From NCBI GenBank assembly GCA_963995525.1, contig OZ023206.1:22627550-22691549 (forward strand): a stretch of 64,000 nucleotides of DNA. Direction: 5' to 3'. This document shows positions 41,757 to 52,380 of the stretch, piece by piece; position 1 is the stretch's first letter; every line of letters starts with the position of its first letter. A program made the translations under genes and the position numbers. Origin of the DNA: Escarpia spicata. Lineage: Eukaryota > Annelida > Polychaeta > Sabellida > Siboglinidae. The notes under the pieces are model-generated. The model was not told where the DNA came from. It saw only the letters and a program-made list of their open reading frames with translations, and did not search any database.

Positions 41757-42309
41757 GATGAATTAGCAGCAAGAATTGTTATGAGCTCCGTCCCATCTCG
41801 ATTAGATGATGAATTAGCGGCGAGAGTTGTTATGAGCTCCGTCCATTCGCGATTATATGATGAATTAGCAGCAAGAGTTGTTATGAGCTCCGTCCCATCT
41901 CGATTATGTGATGAATTAGCGGCGAGAGTTGTTATGAGCTCCGTCCATTCGCGATTATATGATGAATTAGTATCAAGAGTTGTTATGAGCTCCGTCCCAT
42001 CCCGATTATGTGATGAATTAGCGGCGAGAGTTGTTATGAGCTCCGTCCATTCGCGATTATATGATGAATTAACAGCAAGAGTTGTTATGAGCTCCGTTCC
42101 ATCCCGATTATATGATGAATTACCGCGAGAGTTGTTATGAGCTCCGTCCATTCGCGATTATATGATGAATTAGCAGCAAGAGTTGTTATGAGCTCCGTCC
42201 CATCCCGATTATGTGATGAATTAGCGGCGAGAGTTGTTATGAGCTCCGTCCATTCGCGATTATATGATGAATTAGCAGCAAGAGTTGTTATGAGCTCCGT
42301 TCCATCCCG
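41757..42309. repeat. 51-bp minisatellite, about 11 copies in an ABAB pattern
   Basis: Units start GATGAATTAGC and recur every 51 bases. Two variants alternate (CGTCCCAT..CGATTAT and CGTCCATTCGCGATTAT), a 102-base higher-order unit. Since 51 is a multiple of three, frames stay open on both strands (17-residue DELAARVVMSSVPSRL repeats). One unit near 42118 lost one base, splitting the frame. The array ends about 10 bases before the CR1 copy B 5' end. Confidence 0.95.
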
Positions 42310-42930
42310 TAAACGGTTCGAGGCTATATTTGGCGGAGATTGATCGTAGAAATTGGTGGTGTAAAAGTGGATATACAAGTGGAATTACTGATTGATAAGT
42401 ATTATTTTTGCCTTAATATCATTCATAAAGTTGCAATAAACATATATTGAGTAGCATTTGTGCTTAAAGTTAGTTAGTTAGTTAAAGTATTTTAGAACAC
42501 CTTAGTGTAGTGAGTGATAATAGGGTAACTCAGTTAGGCGGCTTAGCCTTCGATAACTTGTAAACAAGATTTAACAAACCTGATTATGTGGTAGAATATA
42601 TAGGAGATAAAGTAACAACCATCAAACTACTTACACAAGATAATATCTGTGTAAGCCAGTACTTGCTATATATTTTGGTTAGGTAGCATTGTTGTTAAAA
42701 TTAAGCAAGGGCGATAGTCGGGCGGCGTAACCTAAATAAATAAAGCAGCCTAACATAACGTAATTGATTGTATTTAAATTAGGTCACTACCGGTGATGTT
42801 AGCGTTCGTATTAGGATAAATAGTCGGCTGTGTAATTGAAATTTGTAACCTAAAGTGTGCTGTAGTACACAGGAAACAGTCTTTATAAAGACTAAGTTAG
42901 TTAAGTTATTAAATAAATTCTGATCGGGAT

Positions 42931-44151
42931 ATGGCGCCTTGCAAGCGGAAAGTCAAGGCAAAGCGACACTTGGTGTGCGATCACTGCTACAGCTGGGTAG
43001 ATTTTGCATCGTCCGGGTGTGGAAAGTCATGGGCAGAAACCATGGAGGAAGGATTCACCTTTCAGTGCATTGGATGTTGGAAGGTGGAGTGTTTTCAGAA
43101 GGAGATAGTTAGGTTGACAGATATTGTGAAGGGAATGGAGATGGGAATTAGCAAGGAGGCAGGTCGAACGGAGAGAGAAGACAGGGAGAGAGGTGAGGAT
43201 ACTGCAAGACTGAAGGAGAATAGCAGTGGCAAGAAAACTGAGGAAAGGAGATTGAGAGGAGAGAAGGTGATTGGAGGGGAAGAAATTGGAAAATCGACAA
43301 CAGAAAACGTGACAAGCGTGAAGGTGACAGGGAAGAAAGTGACTGTAGAGAAGGAGGGAGGGAAGATGGAACGGGAGAGGAGAGAGGAAAATGAGACGGG
43401 ACGAAATAAGAAGGGACGAAGGGAAGTGAGAGCAAATGTGATAGAAGAGAAGTCGATAAAAGGGACGCTGACAGGAGGAAAGGTGACAAGAGAAAAAGCG
43501 ACAGGAAAGAATGGATCGGAAGAGAATGTGACAGGAGAGAAGACGGCAGGGGGGGAAGACAACAAACAGACATATGCAAACCGAAGAAGGAGCTATTCTA
43601 AGGCAGTGATTGAGGGGGCAATGAGGAAAGAGAGGGTGTTTATGGGTGACTCCCTTATGAGAAAGACGGACAAGACACTGAGCGAGGGGAAGGACATCGT
43701 TGTTTGTTTACCGGGGGCTAGGATTGAACATGTAACTGACAGGGTAGAGAAGGTATTGGGACATGGCAAGGGGGGGTCTATACTGGTACATGTAGGAACA
43801 AATAATGCAGACAGGGAGGGAACAACTGCGATAGTACAGAAGTATAGACAGTTAGTGAGGAAGCTAAAGAAGACGAGAGTCGAACAGGTTATTTTGTCAG
43901 GAATTTTGCCAGTAATGGGAGGAAGGGGGGCAACGTATAGAAACTGCAAGAGGATGGCGATCAATGCACTAGCTGAGCAGATGTGTGAAGAAGAGGGGGT
44001 GGGATTCACAGATTTATGGGGATACTTTGTTGGGAGGGAAGATATGTACATGAGAGATGGCCTCCATCTTAGTGGAAAGGGGGCAGCAGTTTTCTCAGAG
44101 AATCTGCTGCAATCTGTTGACAGTGGGACAGGTTGCATCTATTTAAACTAG
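42931..44151 (+). CDS. CR1 copy B ORF1: PHD-like finger plus SGNH esterase
   Basis: 406 residues. The N-terminus has a cysteine/histidine cluster (CDHC..C..CIGC, about residues 18-50), as in PHD fingers of CR1 ORF1. A short helical segment and a Lys/Glu-rich linker follow. The C-terminal third is an SGNH hydrolase: FMGDSLM (Ser241), GTNN (289-292) and RDGLHLS (Asp376, His379). CR1 ORF1 proteins of this kind bind nucleic acid and have a predicted lipid esterase role. The frame ends TAT TTA AAC TAG, a slippery site directly before the stop. Confidence 0.88.
   Translation: MAPCKRKVKAKRHLVCDHCYSWVDFASSGCGKSWAETMEEGFTFQCIGCWKVECFQKEIVRLTDIVKGMEMGISKEAGRTEREDRERGEDTARLKENSSGKKTEERRLRGEKVIGGEEIGKSTTENVTSVKVTGKKVTVEKEGGKMERERREENETGRNKKGRREVRANVIEEKSIKGTLTGGKVTREKATGKNGSEENVTGEKTAGGEDNKQTYANRRRSYSKAVIEGAMRKERVFMGDSLMRKTDKTLSEGKDIVVCLPGARIEHVTDRVEKVLGHGKGGSILVHVGTNNADREGTTAIVQKYRQLVRKLKKTRVEQVILSGILPVMGGRGATYRNCKRMAINALAEQMCEEEGVGFTDLWGYFVGREDMYMRDGLHLSGKGAAVFSENLLQSVDSGTGCIYLN
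44142..44151 (+). promoter_or_regulatory. Candidate -1 ribosomal frameshift site T_TTA_AAC_TAG
   Basis: The heptamer TTTAAAC lies at 44142-44148 in the correct ORF1 phase, followed at once by the ORF1 stop. Slipping back one base gives CTA GAT TCG, exactly the ORF2 frame. The ORF1/ORF2 frame overlap is only about 28 bases, so the site sits where it must. Copy A keeps it at 25730-25736. Confidence 0.7.
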
Positions 44152-47030
44152 ATTCGCAGGGGGGACTCACAGAAAAGCCTGAAAATGGAGGCATAGATAA
44201 AGACAGCACAAATAAATCAACAAATAACAGTCTGGAAAACTCTTCTGAAGCTGGATATAAATGTGTTTGTTTAAATGCAAGGAGTATAGTAAACAAAAGA
44301 AATGAACTAAACATTATGGTAGAAGATATTGACCCTCATATAATAGGTATAACCGAATCCTGGACCACCACCGATATATCAGATGCTGAATTGGGACTGA
44401 CAGGATATGTAATGTTTAGAAAAGATAGAATAGGAAGAAAGGGAGGTGGAGTTATTTTATATATTAAAGAATCTATTCAGGCTTATGAAATAAAATTAGA
44501 AAGAGAAGCAGATTGCGAAGAAGCTGTTTGGTGTAACATAGTTACAGGAAACTCAACGTTAACAGTTGGGTTAGTTTATCGAAGTCCAAACATAAGCATA
44601 GAAGAGAATGAAAAAATACAAAACGCTATAAGGGAAGTAAGCAAACGGGACTGTATTATTATGGGGGATTTTAACCATGGGCATATACAATGGAAATCTC
44701 TACAGAGTATGGGGAGAGAGGACCACAAGTTTTTAGTTTTAGTTCAAGACACATTCCTTTCTCAACATGTGCTAGAACCAACCAGGGGTGAGAATGTGTT
44801 AGACATAGTTTTGTCCTCACAGAATGAATTAGTTGACAATGTCAAGATATGTGAGCCACTGGGGAGTAGCGATCACAACCAGATACATTTTACCATCAAA
44901 GTAAAATCAGAAAGGAATAGCAAAAAGCAGTATAGGAGAAATTTCCACAAAGGAAGGTATAAGGACATGAGGAAATATTTAGCAAAGATAGACTGGAATA
45001 AGACACTGAAAAATAAGACGGCAACAGAATGCTGGAATATATTAAAGAGTGAAATTGAGTGCATAATCGATAAATTTGTACCCTTCAAAAAACAAGGAAA
45101 ACGGTCCAAAAAGAAACACTTATCGAAAGAAGCCATTAGAAAAATTAAGTATAAACAAATGATGTGGAAGTCATATAGATGTACTGGAAATGATGAAGAC
45201 TATAACAATTATAAAGAAGCACTTAACCAAGCTACAGCTGAAATTAGAAATTCAAAGAGAAGCTATGAACAACAATTAGCTAGTAATATAAAACATGACA
45301 GCAAGAGTTTTTATGCGTATGTTCGAAGCAAACAGAAAGTTCAAGATAAGGTCGGTCCTCTAGAAGATAGTGCTGGAAATATGATATCAGAGGGATTCAT
45401 AATGGCAGAAGACCTGAATGAGTACTTTAGTTCAGTGTTTACCAGGGAAGATATTAGTTCACTGCCAATACCAGAGGCTAAGTTCAAGGGGGCAGATTCA
45501 GACTATTTAGGACAATTAATTGTAACCCCGGAAAAGGTAGCTAAGAAAATAAGGGCTATGAAGGAAAATAAATCACCTGGAGTGGATGGTATTCCACCCA
45601 AACTATTATTGGAAATTGTAGAACAAATTAGCATACCACTTGCAACAGTTTTCAACTTGTCATTAGAAGAGGGAGTGGTTCCTTTAGAATGGAAAGAAGC
45701 AAACATTATACCGTTATTCAAAAAAGGTTCGAGAAACAAGTCAGAGAACTATAGACCAGTGAGTTTAACATCAGTGATTTGTAAATTATTAGAAAGACTA
45801 ATTAAAGATCACATGGTGGATTTTCTTGTTAAACAAAACTTGATAAACCCATCTCAACATGGTTTTTTTAAAGCGAGGTCATGCTTAACAAATATGTTAT
45901 GTTTTTTGGAAGACATCACTAAGTGGGTAGATGAGGGAACACCAGTAGATATTGTCTACTTAGATTTTCAAAAAGCTTTTGACAAAGTACCACATCAAAG
46001 ATTACTGCTTAAACTAAAGGCCCATGGCATAGGAAATGGTATAATAAACTGGATAGAACAATGGCTGATTGACAGAAGACAACGTGTAGTAGTTGATGGG
46101 GAGGCTTCAAACTGGAAATCAGTATTGAGTGGGGTACCACAGGGATCAGTATTAGGTCCTATATTATTCTTAATATACATCAACGATTTGGATGATGAAA
46201 TAACAAGCAAGGTGTTGAAATTTGCGGATGATACAAAAGTGTTTAGAAGGATTAAAAGTGATGGAGATAGACAGCATTTACAAGATGATCTTGACAGGTT
46301 GATGAAATGGTCTGAAAAATGGCAAATGATGTTCAATTTTGGGAAATGTAAATGCCTCCACATAGGACATGGGAACGAAGAGGTAGAATATACAATGGGG
46401 GGTACTGTACTAAGTACTACTGTAAAAGAAAAGGACTTAGGGTTAACCATTAGTGCTGATATGAAGATTTCAGAGCAGTGCGGAATTGCAGCTTCAAAGG
46501 GAAATCAAATCCTTGGATTAATTAGGCGAAACATAACGTATAAGGAAAAAGAGCTAATAATACCGCTGTACAAAACAATAGTTAGGCCTCATTTAGAATA
46601 TTGTATTCAAGCGTGGAGGCCATATCGCAGGAAGGACATAGATATGCTAGAAAGAGTGCAGAGGAGAGCAACTAAAATGATACAAAATCTGAGGGATCTT
46701 AGTTATGAAATACGCCTAAAAAAATGCGGTTTAACAACACTAGAGACCAGGAGATTGAGAGGAGACCAGATAGAAGTGTTTAAAATATTGAAGGGTTATG
46801 AAAATATTGATAGAAATATGTTTTTCTCAGTTAAGAAAGATAGAAGGACTAGAGGACATGATCTTGCATTAGCAAAGGAGCAGAGTAGATTGGATATAAG
46901 AAAGTTATCATTTTCACAAAGGACTGTAAATGAATGGAACAGATTACCTGCTGATTGTGTGGGTGCTAGTAGCGTGAATATGTTTAAAAATAAAATCGAC
47001 ACATACCTCAGACGGGCGGGATACACATAG
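44148..47030 (+). CDS. CR1 copy B ORF2: APE endonuclease-reverse transcriptase
   Basis: About 960 residues, in the -1 frame relative to ORF1. The endonuclease has CLNARSI, GITESW, GLVYRSPN, MGDFNHGHIQW and SSDHNQ. RT blocks run from SPGVDGIPPKLL through NYRPVSLTS, YLDFQKAFDKVP and GVPQGSVLGP to LKFADDTKV. The C-terminus has WNRLPADCVG. The first in-frame ATG is at 44316, after the essential Asn of LNARS (44274). Translation must therefore enter from upstream; I set the start at the frameshift point. The enzyme would nick DNA and reverse-transcribe the element RNA in the nucleus. Confidence 0.88.
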   Translation, partial: LDSQGGLTEKPENGGIDKDSTNKSTNNSLENSSEAGYKCVCLNARSIVNKRNELNIMVEDIDPHIIGITESWTTTDISDAELGLTGYVMFRKDRIGRKGGGVILYIKESIQAYEIKLEREADCEEAVWCNIVTGNSTLTVGLVYRSPNISIEENEKIQNAIREVSKRDCIIMGDFNHGHIQWKSLQSMGREDHKFLVLVQDTFLSQHVLEPTRGENVLDIVLSSQNELVDNVKICEPLGSSDHNQIHFTIKVKSERNSKKQYRRNFHKGRYKDMRKYLAKIDWNKTLKNKTATECWNILKSEIECIIDKFVPFKKQGKRSKKKHLSKEAIRKIKYKQMMWKSYRCTGNDEDYNNYKEALNQATAEIRNSKRSYEQQLASNIKHDSKSFYAYVRSKQKVQDKVGPLEDSAGNMISEGFIMAEDLNEYFSSVFTREDISSLPIPEAKFKGADSDYLGQLIVTPEKVAKKIRAMKENKSPGVDGIPPKLLLEIVEQISIPLATVFNLSLEEGVVPLEWKEANIIPLFKKGSRNKSENYRPVSLTSVICKLLERLIKDHMVDFLVKQNLINPSQHGFFKARSCLTNMLCFLEDITKWVDEGTPVDIVYLDFQKAFDKVPHQRLLLKLKAHGIGNGIINWIEQWLIDRRQRVVVDGEASNWKSVLSGVPQGSVLGPILFLIYINDLDDEITSKVLKFADDTKVFRRIKSDGDRQHLQDDLDRLMKWSEKWQMMFNFGKCKCLHIGHGNEEVEYTMGGTVLSTTVKEKDLGLTISADMKISEQCGIAASKGNQILGLIRRNITYKEKELIIPLYKTIVRPHLEYCIQAWRPYRRKDIDMLERVQRRATKMIQNLRDLSYEIRLKKCGLTTLETRRLRGDQIEVFKILKGYENIDRNMFFSVKKDRRTRGHDLALAKEQSRLDIRKLSFSQRTVNEWNRLPADCVGASSVNMFKNKIDTYLRRAGYT

Positions 47031-47113
47031 ATAAAAAGGTCGGACTCTCGAAAAGCCAAGGGCTTCCTTGTCCACCTGCTACCTAGAGTTAATTCTCTGG
47101 GTGGCAATCTTGT

Positions 47114-47345
47114 ATTCCATGTCTTAGTCGTGTCACGCGTGGATTACGGCAATGCACTACTTTATGGTCTGCCCGAGATGTAGCAGCAGAAACTGCAGAT
47201 GGTCCAGAATTTGGCAGCGCGGCTCATTACTGGGACCCGCAGACGAAATCATAGTACACCAGTTTTGTTCTGTCAGAGACACCAACTCAGCAGGTTTTTA
47301 CCCCGGCGCTTTGCAAATGTATTTTAATAAATAATAATAATAATA
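47114..47345 (+). mobile_element. L2/CR1-type RT C-terminal fragment with (AAT)n tail
   Basis: The frame reads VSRVDYGNALLYGLPEM, a stop, then LQMVQNLAARLITGTRR, the usual LDYCNSLLYG..VQNAAARL block. It ends in AATAATAATAAT. It directly abuts the 3' end of CR1 copy B. Confidence 0.7.
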
Positions 47346-47448
47346 TCCCTTCGTTCCCTCGGAGAATATTTTGTCTCATCTGCACGCAAACGTTGATCGG
47401 GCTTTATGTTTCAGATTCGAAATTGATTGACACAGTAACAAGGCCAAC

Positions 47449-47466
47449 ATGGGAAACACTAAACTA
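47449..47466 (+). CDS. Possible first coding exon of the Patched-like gene
   Basis: After an acceptor-like TTATGTTTCAG (47404-47414), ATGGGAAACACTAAACTA is followed by a GTAAGT donor at 47467. It would encode MGNTKL, and short Met-Gly starts before the first membrane helix are common in this family. The next exon would fall in or near the assembly gap. Weak evidence. Confidence 0.25.
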
Positions 47467-47549
47467 GTAAGTAGATGACATGAGGGAAAGGATCAACGTT
47501 GTAACTAAGTACGGTATCAACGAATTATAACTGGTCAACTGAATTGTAC

Positions 47550-47579
47550 TACTACTGCTACTACTACTACTACTACTAT

Positions 47580-47623
<44 letters not shown>

Positions 47624-47624
47624 T

Positions 47625-47661
<37 letters not shown>

Positions 47662-47723
47662 GCTACTAGTGCTACTACTACTATTACAACTACTACTACT
47701 ACTTCTACTACTACTACTACTAC
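47550..47723. repeat. (TAC)n trinucleotide array before the gap
   Basis: ACT/TAC triplets with a few ATT and GCT interruptions run directly into the N block. Confidence 0.95.
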
Positions 47724-47923
47724 NNNNNNNNNNNNNNNNNNNNNNNNNNNNNNNNNNNNNNNNNNNNNNNNNNNNNNNNNNNNNNNNNNNNNNNNNNNNN
47801 NNNNNNNNNNNNNNNNNNNNNNNNNNNNNNNNNNNNNNNNNNNNNNNNNNNNNNNNNNNNNNNNNNNNNNNNNNNNNNNNNNNNNNNNNNNNNNNNNNNN
47901 NNNNNNNNNNNNNNNNNNNNNNN
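47724..47923. other. Assembly gap (200 N)
   Basis: Exactly 200 N between a TAC array and a GA array. The round size suggests a placeholder, so the true length is unknown. Confidence 0.99.
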
Positions 47924-48492
<569 letters not shown>

Positions 48493-49129
48493 AGACGTTA
48501 GTACTTGTACAGCGGGGCATCCAATCACTAGACCTATTCGAAGGGCTTTACATCTCAACCACTGGCAGACATGTTCACTGAAGCATCATCTCGTGTTCTA
48601 TGGAATGCATTTACCCACGAAACAGTTACTGTGCGAAAACTAATCGTTTATTATTTTCAGCTCAATTTACCCAGGTATTCTACAATACAGCTGAGTGGTC
48701 TAAAGCAACGTAGCATCAAGATCATTCTAACCCGGGTTCTCTCGATTGAGATTTGGGTGATCAAATCACTGTGCTACCGTTGGATGGCTATTTCACACAA
48801 AAAACTCCCATTAGTATTCAGAAGAAACATTAGCAGCAGCAGCAACAATAATAGTGAGCAGCATTGCTGCTGTAGTAGAAATAGCAAACACCGTCAAATA
48901 GTAGTTAGCAAAATTAGAAGGAGTAATCGCGACATTTGACTAAGAGTCACATTCATACAACAGTTTACTTTTATATAAATTGTGCAGTTGCGTTTCCGTT
49001 AGCTGGAATGTCAGCGCAACCACAATGCAAAGCGCCAGAAGTACACGCACAGATGTCATGTTGCGTGCAGAGTCGAGAGGATTTTTACCTGGAAGAGGCA
49101 CAGAAACACATGTTAATTTAGTGTTGCCC

Positions 49130-49696
49130 ATACACACACTCACACACTCACACACTCACTCACTCACTCACTCACTCACACACTCACACACTCACACACT
49201 CACACACTCACTCACTCACTCACTCACATACTCACTCACTCACACACTCACTCACACACTCACACACTCACACACTCACTCACACACACACTCACTCACA
49301 CACTCACTCACTCACACACTCACACACACACTCACACACTCACTCACTCACACACTCACACACTCACTCACACACTCACACACTCACTCACTCACTCACT
49401 CACACACTCACTCACACTCTCACTCACTCACTCACTCACTCACTCACTCACACACTCACACACTCACTCACACACTCACTCACTCACACACTCACACACA
49501 CACTCACACACTCACACACACACTCACACACTCACTCACTCACACACTCGCACACTCGCACACTCGCACACTCGCACACTCGCACACTCACTCACCCACT
49601 CACTCACACACTCGCACACTCACACACTCACTCACACACTCACTCACTCACTCACACACTCACACACTCACTCACACACTCACTCACTCACTCACT

Positions 49697-49726
<30 letters not shown>
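49130..49726. repeat. CACTCA/CTCA mosaic satellite
   Basis: About 600 bases of ACTC and ACAC units, one sub-block with CGCACACT, ending in pure CA. The Thr/His/Ser/Leu frame through it is spurious. Confidence 0.97.
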
Positions 49727-49728
<2 letters not shown>

Positions 49729-50019
49729 CGCAGAAGACGGTTTCCAGGAGTATTTGGACGAGACACTTGTTATGACATAAATGTCAGGAGTTACGTTACA
49801 TAAAAAGTTTGCAACTTAACCGGTGCATGTCGGAACAATCGCAGAAAACACACGTAATGATCAAACAATCCATTTACGTCCGAGTAACATCCTATAACTC
49901 TAGAACTGGAAACGACCCTTAACGCACGGGGAATATCGACAAATGTATATGACGGTTTTCATGAGCGATGTTAAGCTTAGTTAAGTTTGTTTAAGCAACT
50001 AATGTCACTGTATTGAGTA

Positions 50020-50079
50020 TATCAACAAATATATATATATATAATATATCATCGAATATATATATATATATGTCAACGA

Positions 50080-50127
<48 letters not shown>

Positions 50128-50128
50128 T
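50020..50128. repeat. TA array with ATCAACGAATA markers
   Basis: TA runs interrupted by ATCATCGAATA and GTCAACGAATA, with an inverted ATATTCGTTGAT at 50124-50135, forming a large imperfect palindrome just before a PTCHD exon. Confidence 0.85.
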
Positions 50129-50152
50129 CGTTGATAAACTCATTCCTATCAG

Positions 50153-50452
50153 TCCTCGCCGACAAAAGTTACAAACACATCACCGTGACTCGTTTCAACG
50201 CTCACTCCCTGGAAGACGAACTGAAGCGGAATGTTGATGCAGTCTTTACGTTGCTGCCTATATTTTTTGTATTTCTGATCGCATTTACTGTCGTGTCCTG
50301 CATGAGCGCAGATTGGGTGCGCAGTAAACCGTGGCTTGGACCTCTAGGCTTACTCTCGGCCGGTCTCGCGATAGTCTCGGGGTTCGGTCTCGTGCTTCTC
50401 ACTGGTGTGCCTTTCATTGATATCGTCGCTTCGAGTCCCTTCCTTATTTTTG
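50153..50452 (+). CDS. PTCHD-like exon: first sterol-sensing-domain helices
   Basis: The acceptor CCTATCAG lies right after a TA array. The exon encodes a luminal end (VLADKSYKHITV, LEDELKRN) and three membrane segments (PIFFVFLIAFTVV; LLSAGLAIVSGFGLVLL; FIDIVASSPFLIFG). The donor is GTAAGT, phase 1. It enters mid-codon, so an upstream exon must exist. Confidence 0.85.
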
Positions 50453-50710
50453 GTAAGTCGCATTTCTCTGAACATTAGCTTCAGCTAAAAAAAACTGAAT
50501 GTAATAAATCATACCCTATTCGTTTAACTTCTATATTATAAAACAATGTGTTCTCTTTTTCTCTGTGGAGCTGCAATTTCTATCTGGCGGACCCATTGGG
50601 ATGGTTCGTAGATTTATATTTTTTTGAAATTCGACCGGGGGTAGGAGTATTGGCGGAGCTCAGTATTTTAAAAGGTGTACGTTGAGTTACAGCGCCGGAA
50701 TGTAATGGTT

Positions 50711-50990
50711 TTCTATATCAGCATAAAGGTAATCTGTATTGATAAACGTATTTATAAACCGGTCCTGTAGGCTGTACCAGTTCTATATCAGCATAAAGGT
50801 GATATGTATTTATAAACGTATTTATAAACCGGTCGTGTAGGCTGTACCAGTTCTACATCAGCATAAAGGTAATATGTATTTATAAACGTATTAATAAACC
50901 GGTCGTGTAGGCTGTACCAGTTCTACATCAGCATAAAGGTAATATGTATTTATAAACGTATTTGTAAACCGGTCCTGTAGGCTGTACCAG
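50711..50990. repeat. 70-bp minisatellite, four copies
   Basis: Units start TTCTATATCAGCATAAAGG or TTCTACATCAGC at 50711, 50781, 50851 and 50921 and share GGCTGTACCAG. They differ by a few bases. It lies in the large PTCHD intron. Confidence 0.95.
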
Positions 50991-51096
50991 TTCTGCACCC
51001 CGCTGGTCACGTCAACCCAGCGACCATGTGCATTTCAGGCAAACAACGCACTGAAACAATGTAACTTAACTTTTCAGTATGTTTTAATGTAGATAG

Positions 51097-51157
51097 TTAG
51101 GCGGATTAGCACACAAAATAGGCAAGATTTTGCACTTTTCTGTGCAATTGTGACTTT

Positions 51158-51204
<47 letters not shown>

Positions 51205-51775
51205 TACTTGGGCCCTGATGATGTTCTGGTGTATATGTACAACACAAACTGTCAGGGCAACTTGGAGCATCACTGTCCCATTTTATGGTCTCTTATTCGG
51301 TTAAGCCAGTGGACACACAGTAACGACGTATAGCGTAAAACGACGCCTGCCACCTAGCGGACATTTAAAGGCAGATTAGCACAAGAATGGTGCATTTGTG
51401 TATGCAATTGTGAAACTTTCCATACACATACTACGTGCGGTCCTGGAGATGTTTTGATATAGTTCCAACTGAACAGCACCCCTTGGTGGCATATAGCGCC
51501 ACCTAGTGGCTGACCATATGTGACAATTAGCTACATATTTTAGTTATGGCATCAAAAATGCGATCAGTTGAGACGAAAAATAGCTTACGATAACTACCAT
51601 GTATGTATCAATATAATATACTAATAACGAAATACATTTTAAAACATATAAATTATTAAAATGAAGACCAGGCCTTAAAAGTAGGTTAAAATAATTATCT
51701 TCAATTAACTTGTCTTTTGTTTATCTATGTAATGTCTGGCGTAATGTTATACTCAGTTAGATATATATATATATT

Positions 51776-51848
<73 letters not shown>

Positions 51849-52380
51849 GTACATATCTATAATGCATATCGGCGGTATTAAACCTGGTGTATTTACACCC
51901 TTGGGTGTAATTCAGGCATTTTTTGGGGGTAACAAGCTTATTAATATATATATTGTTCAGTAATTAATTAATCACAACATCGCTCTTGTAGCAGGATATA
52001 TTGCATACATGCCACGGAACGACGTACCGGAAGTTAAAAACTCCTCATACTGATTGTAAGAACTCCCTTAAAATCGACAAGGACCTCATCAAGCCATGCC
52101 TATTTGAAGCACCGAAGCTTGTCTTTGGCGAGGAACAGGGGTGATTGATGAACCATATATCACTTTGAGTTACAACGGTGGAAAAATAATCTCTGAGACT
52201 AGTGAGATCAGTTTTAGACAACGCCGTTTTAATTGCAGAAGTCTTAACTCTCGATGCTTTGCGTTTCAATTGAACGAGGGCGCTGTTAAATTGGCACTAC
52301 ATCAGAAAATCATATATGTATCCAAAGTGTCACAATTGTATACCGAAGTGCACAATCTTTGTGCTAATCCGCCTAGCTAA
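51097..52380. repeat. Dispersed repeat family: two direct copies and one inverted
   Basis: GGCGGATTAGCACA..GTGCAATTGTGA starts copies at 51097-51360 and 51368-51510. Each ends near GCCACCTAG(C/T)GG. A third copy runs on the minus strand from 52380 to about 52270. They diverge strongly. Two TA arrays (51160-51202 and 51760-51850) lie between. Confidence 0.6.

Larger units (their letters stand above)
42319..47113 (+). mobile_element. CR1-like non-LTR retrotransposon, copy B (nearly intact)
   Basis: Full-length: 5'UTR (42319-42930), ORF1 (42931-44151), ORF2 in the -1 frame to 47030 and a short 3'UTR ending GGGTGGCAATCTTGT. All catalytic motifs of endonuclease and RT are present and no stop interrupts either ORF. 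The PHD-plus-esterase ORF1 is characteristic of the CR1 clade. There is no obvious 3' microsatellite tail. I could not recognise a target-site duplication. Confidence 0.92.

Noticed and set aside
41757..42309. CRISPR-like array
   Set aside because: Units are contiguous with no unique spacers, in an animal genome.
41651..42378. Repeat protein of 17-residue units on both strands
   Set aside because: A 51-base period keeps all phases open. There is no start context, codon bias or splice support, and a one-base loss breaks it.
48980..49780. 266-codon Thr/His/Ser/Leu frame
   Set aside because: Translation of the CACTCA satellite.
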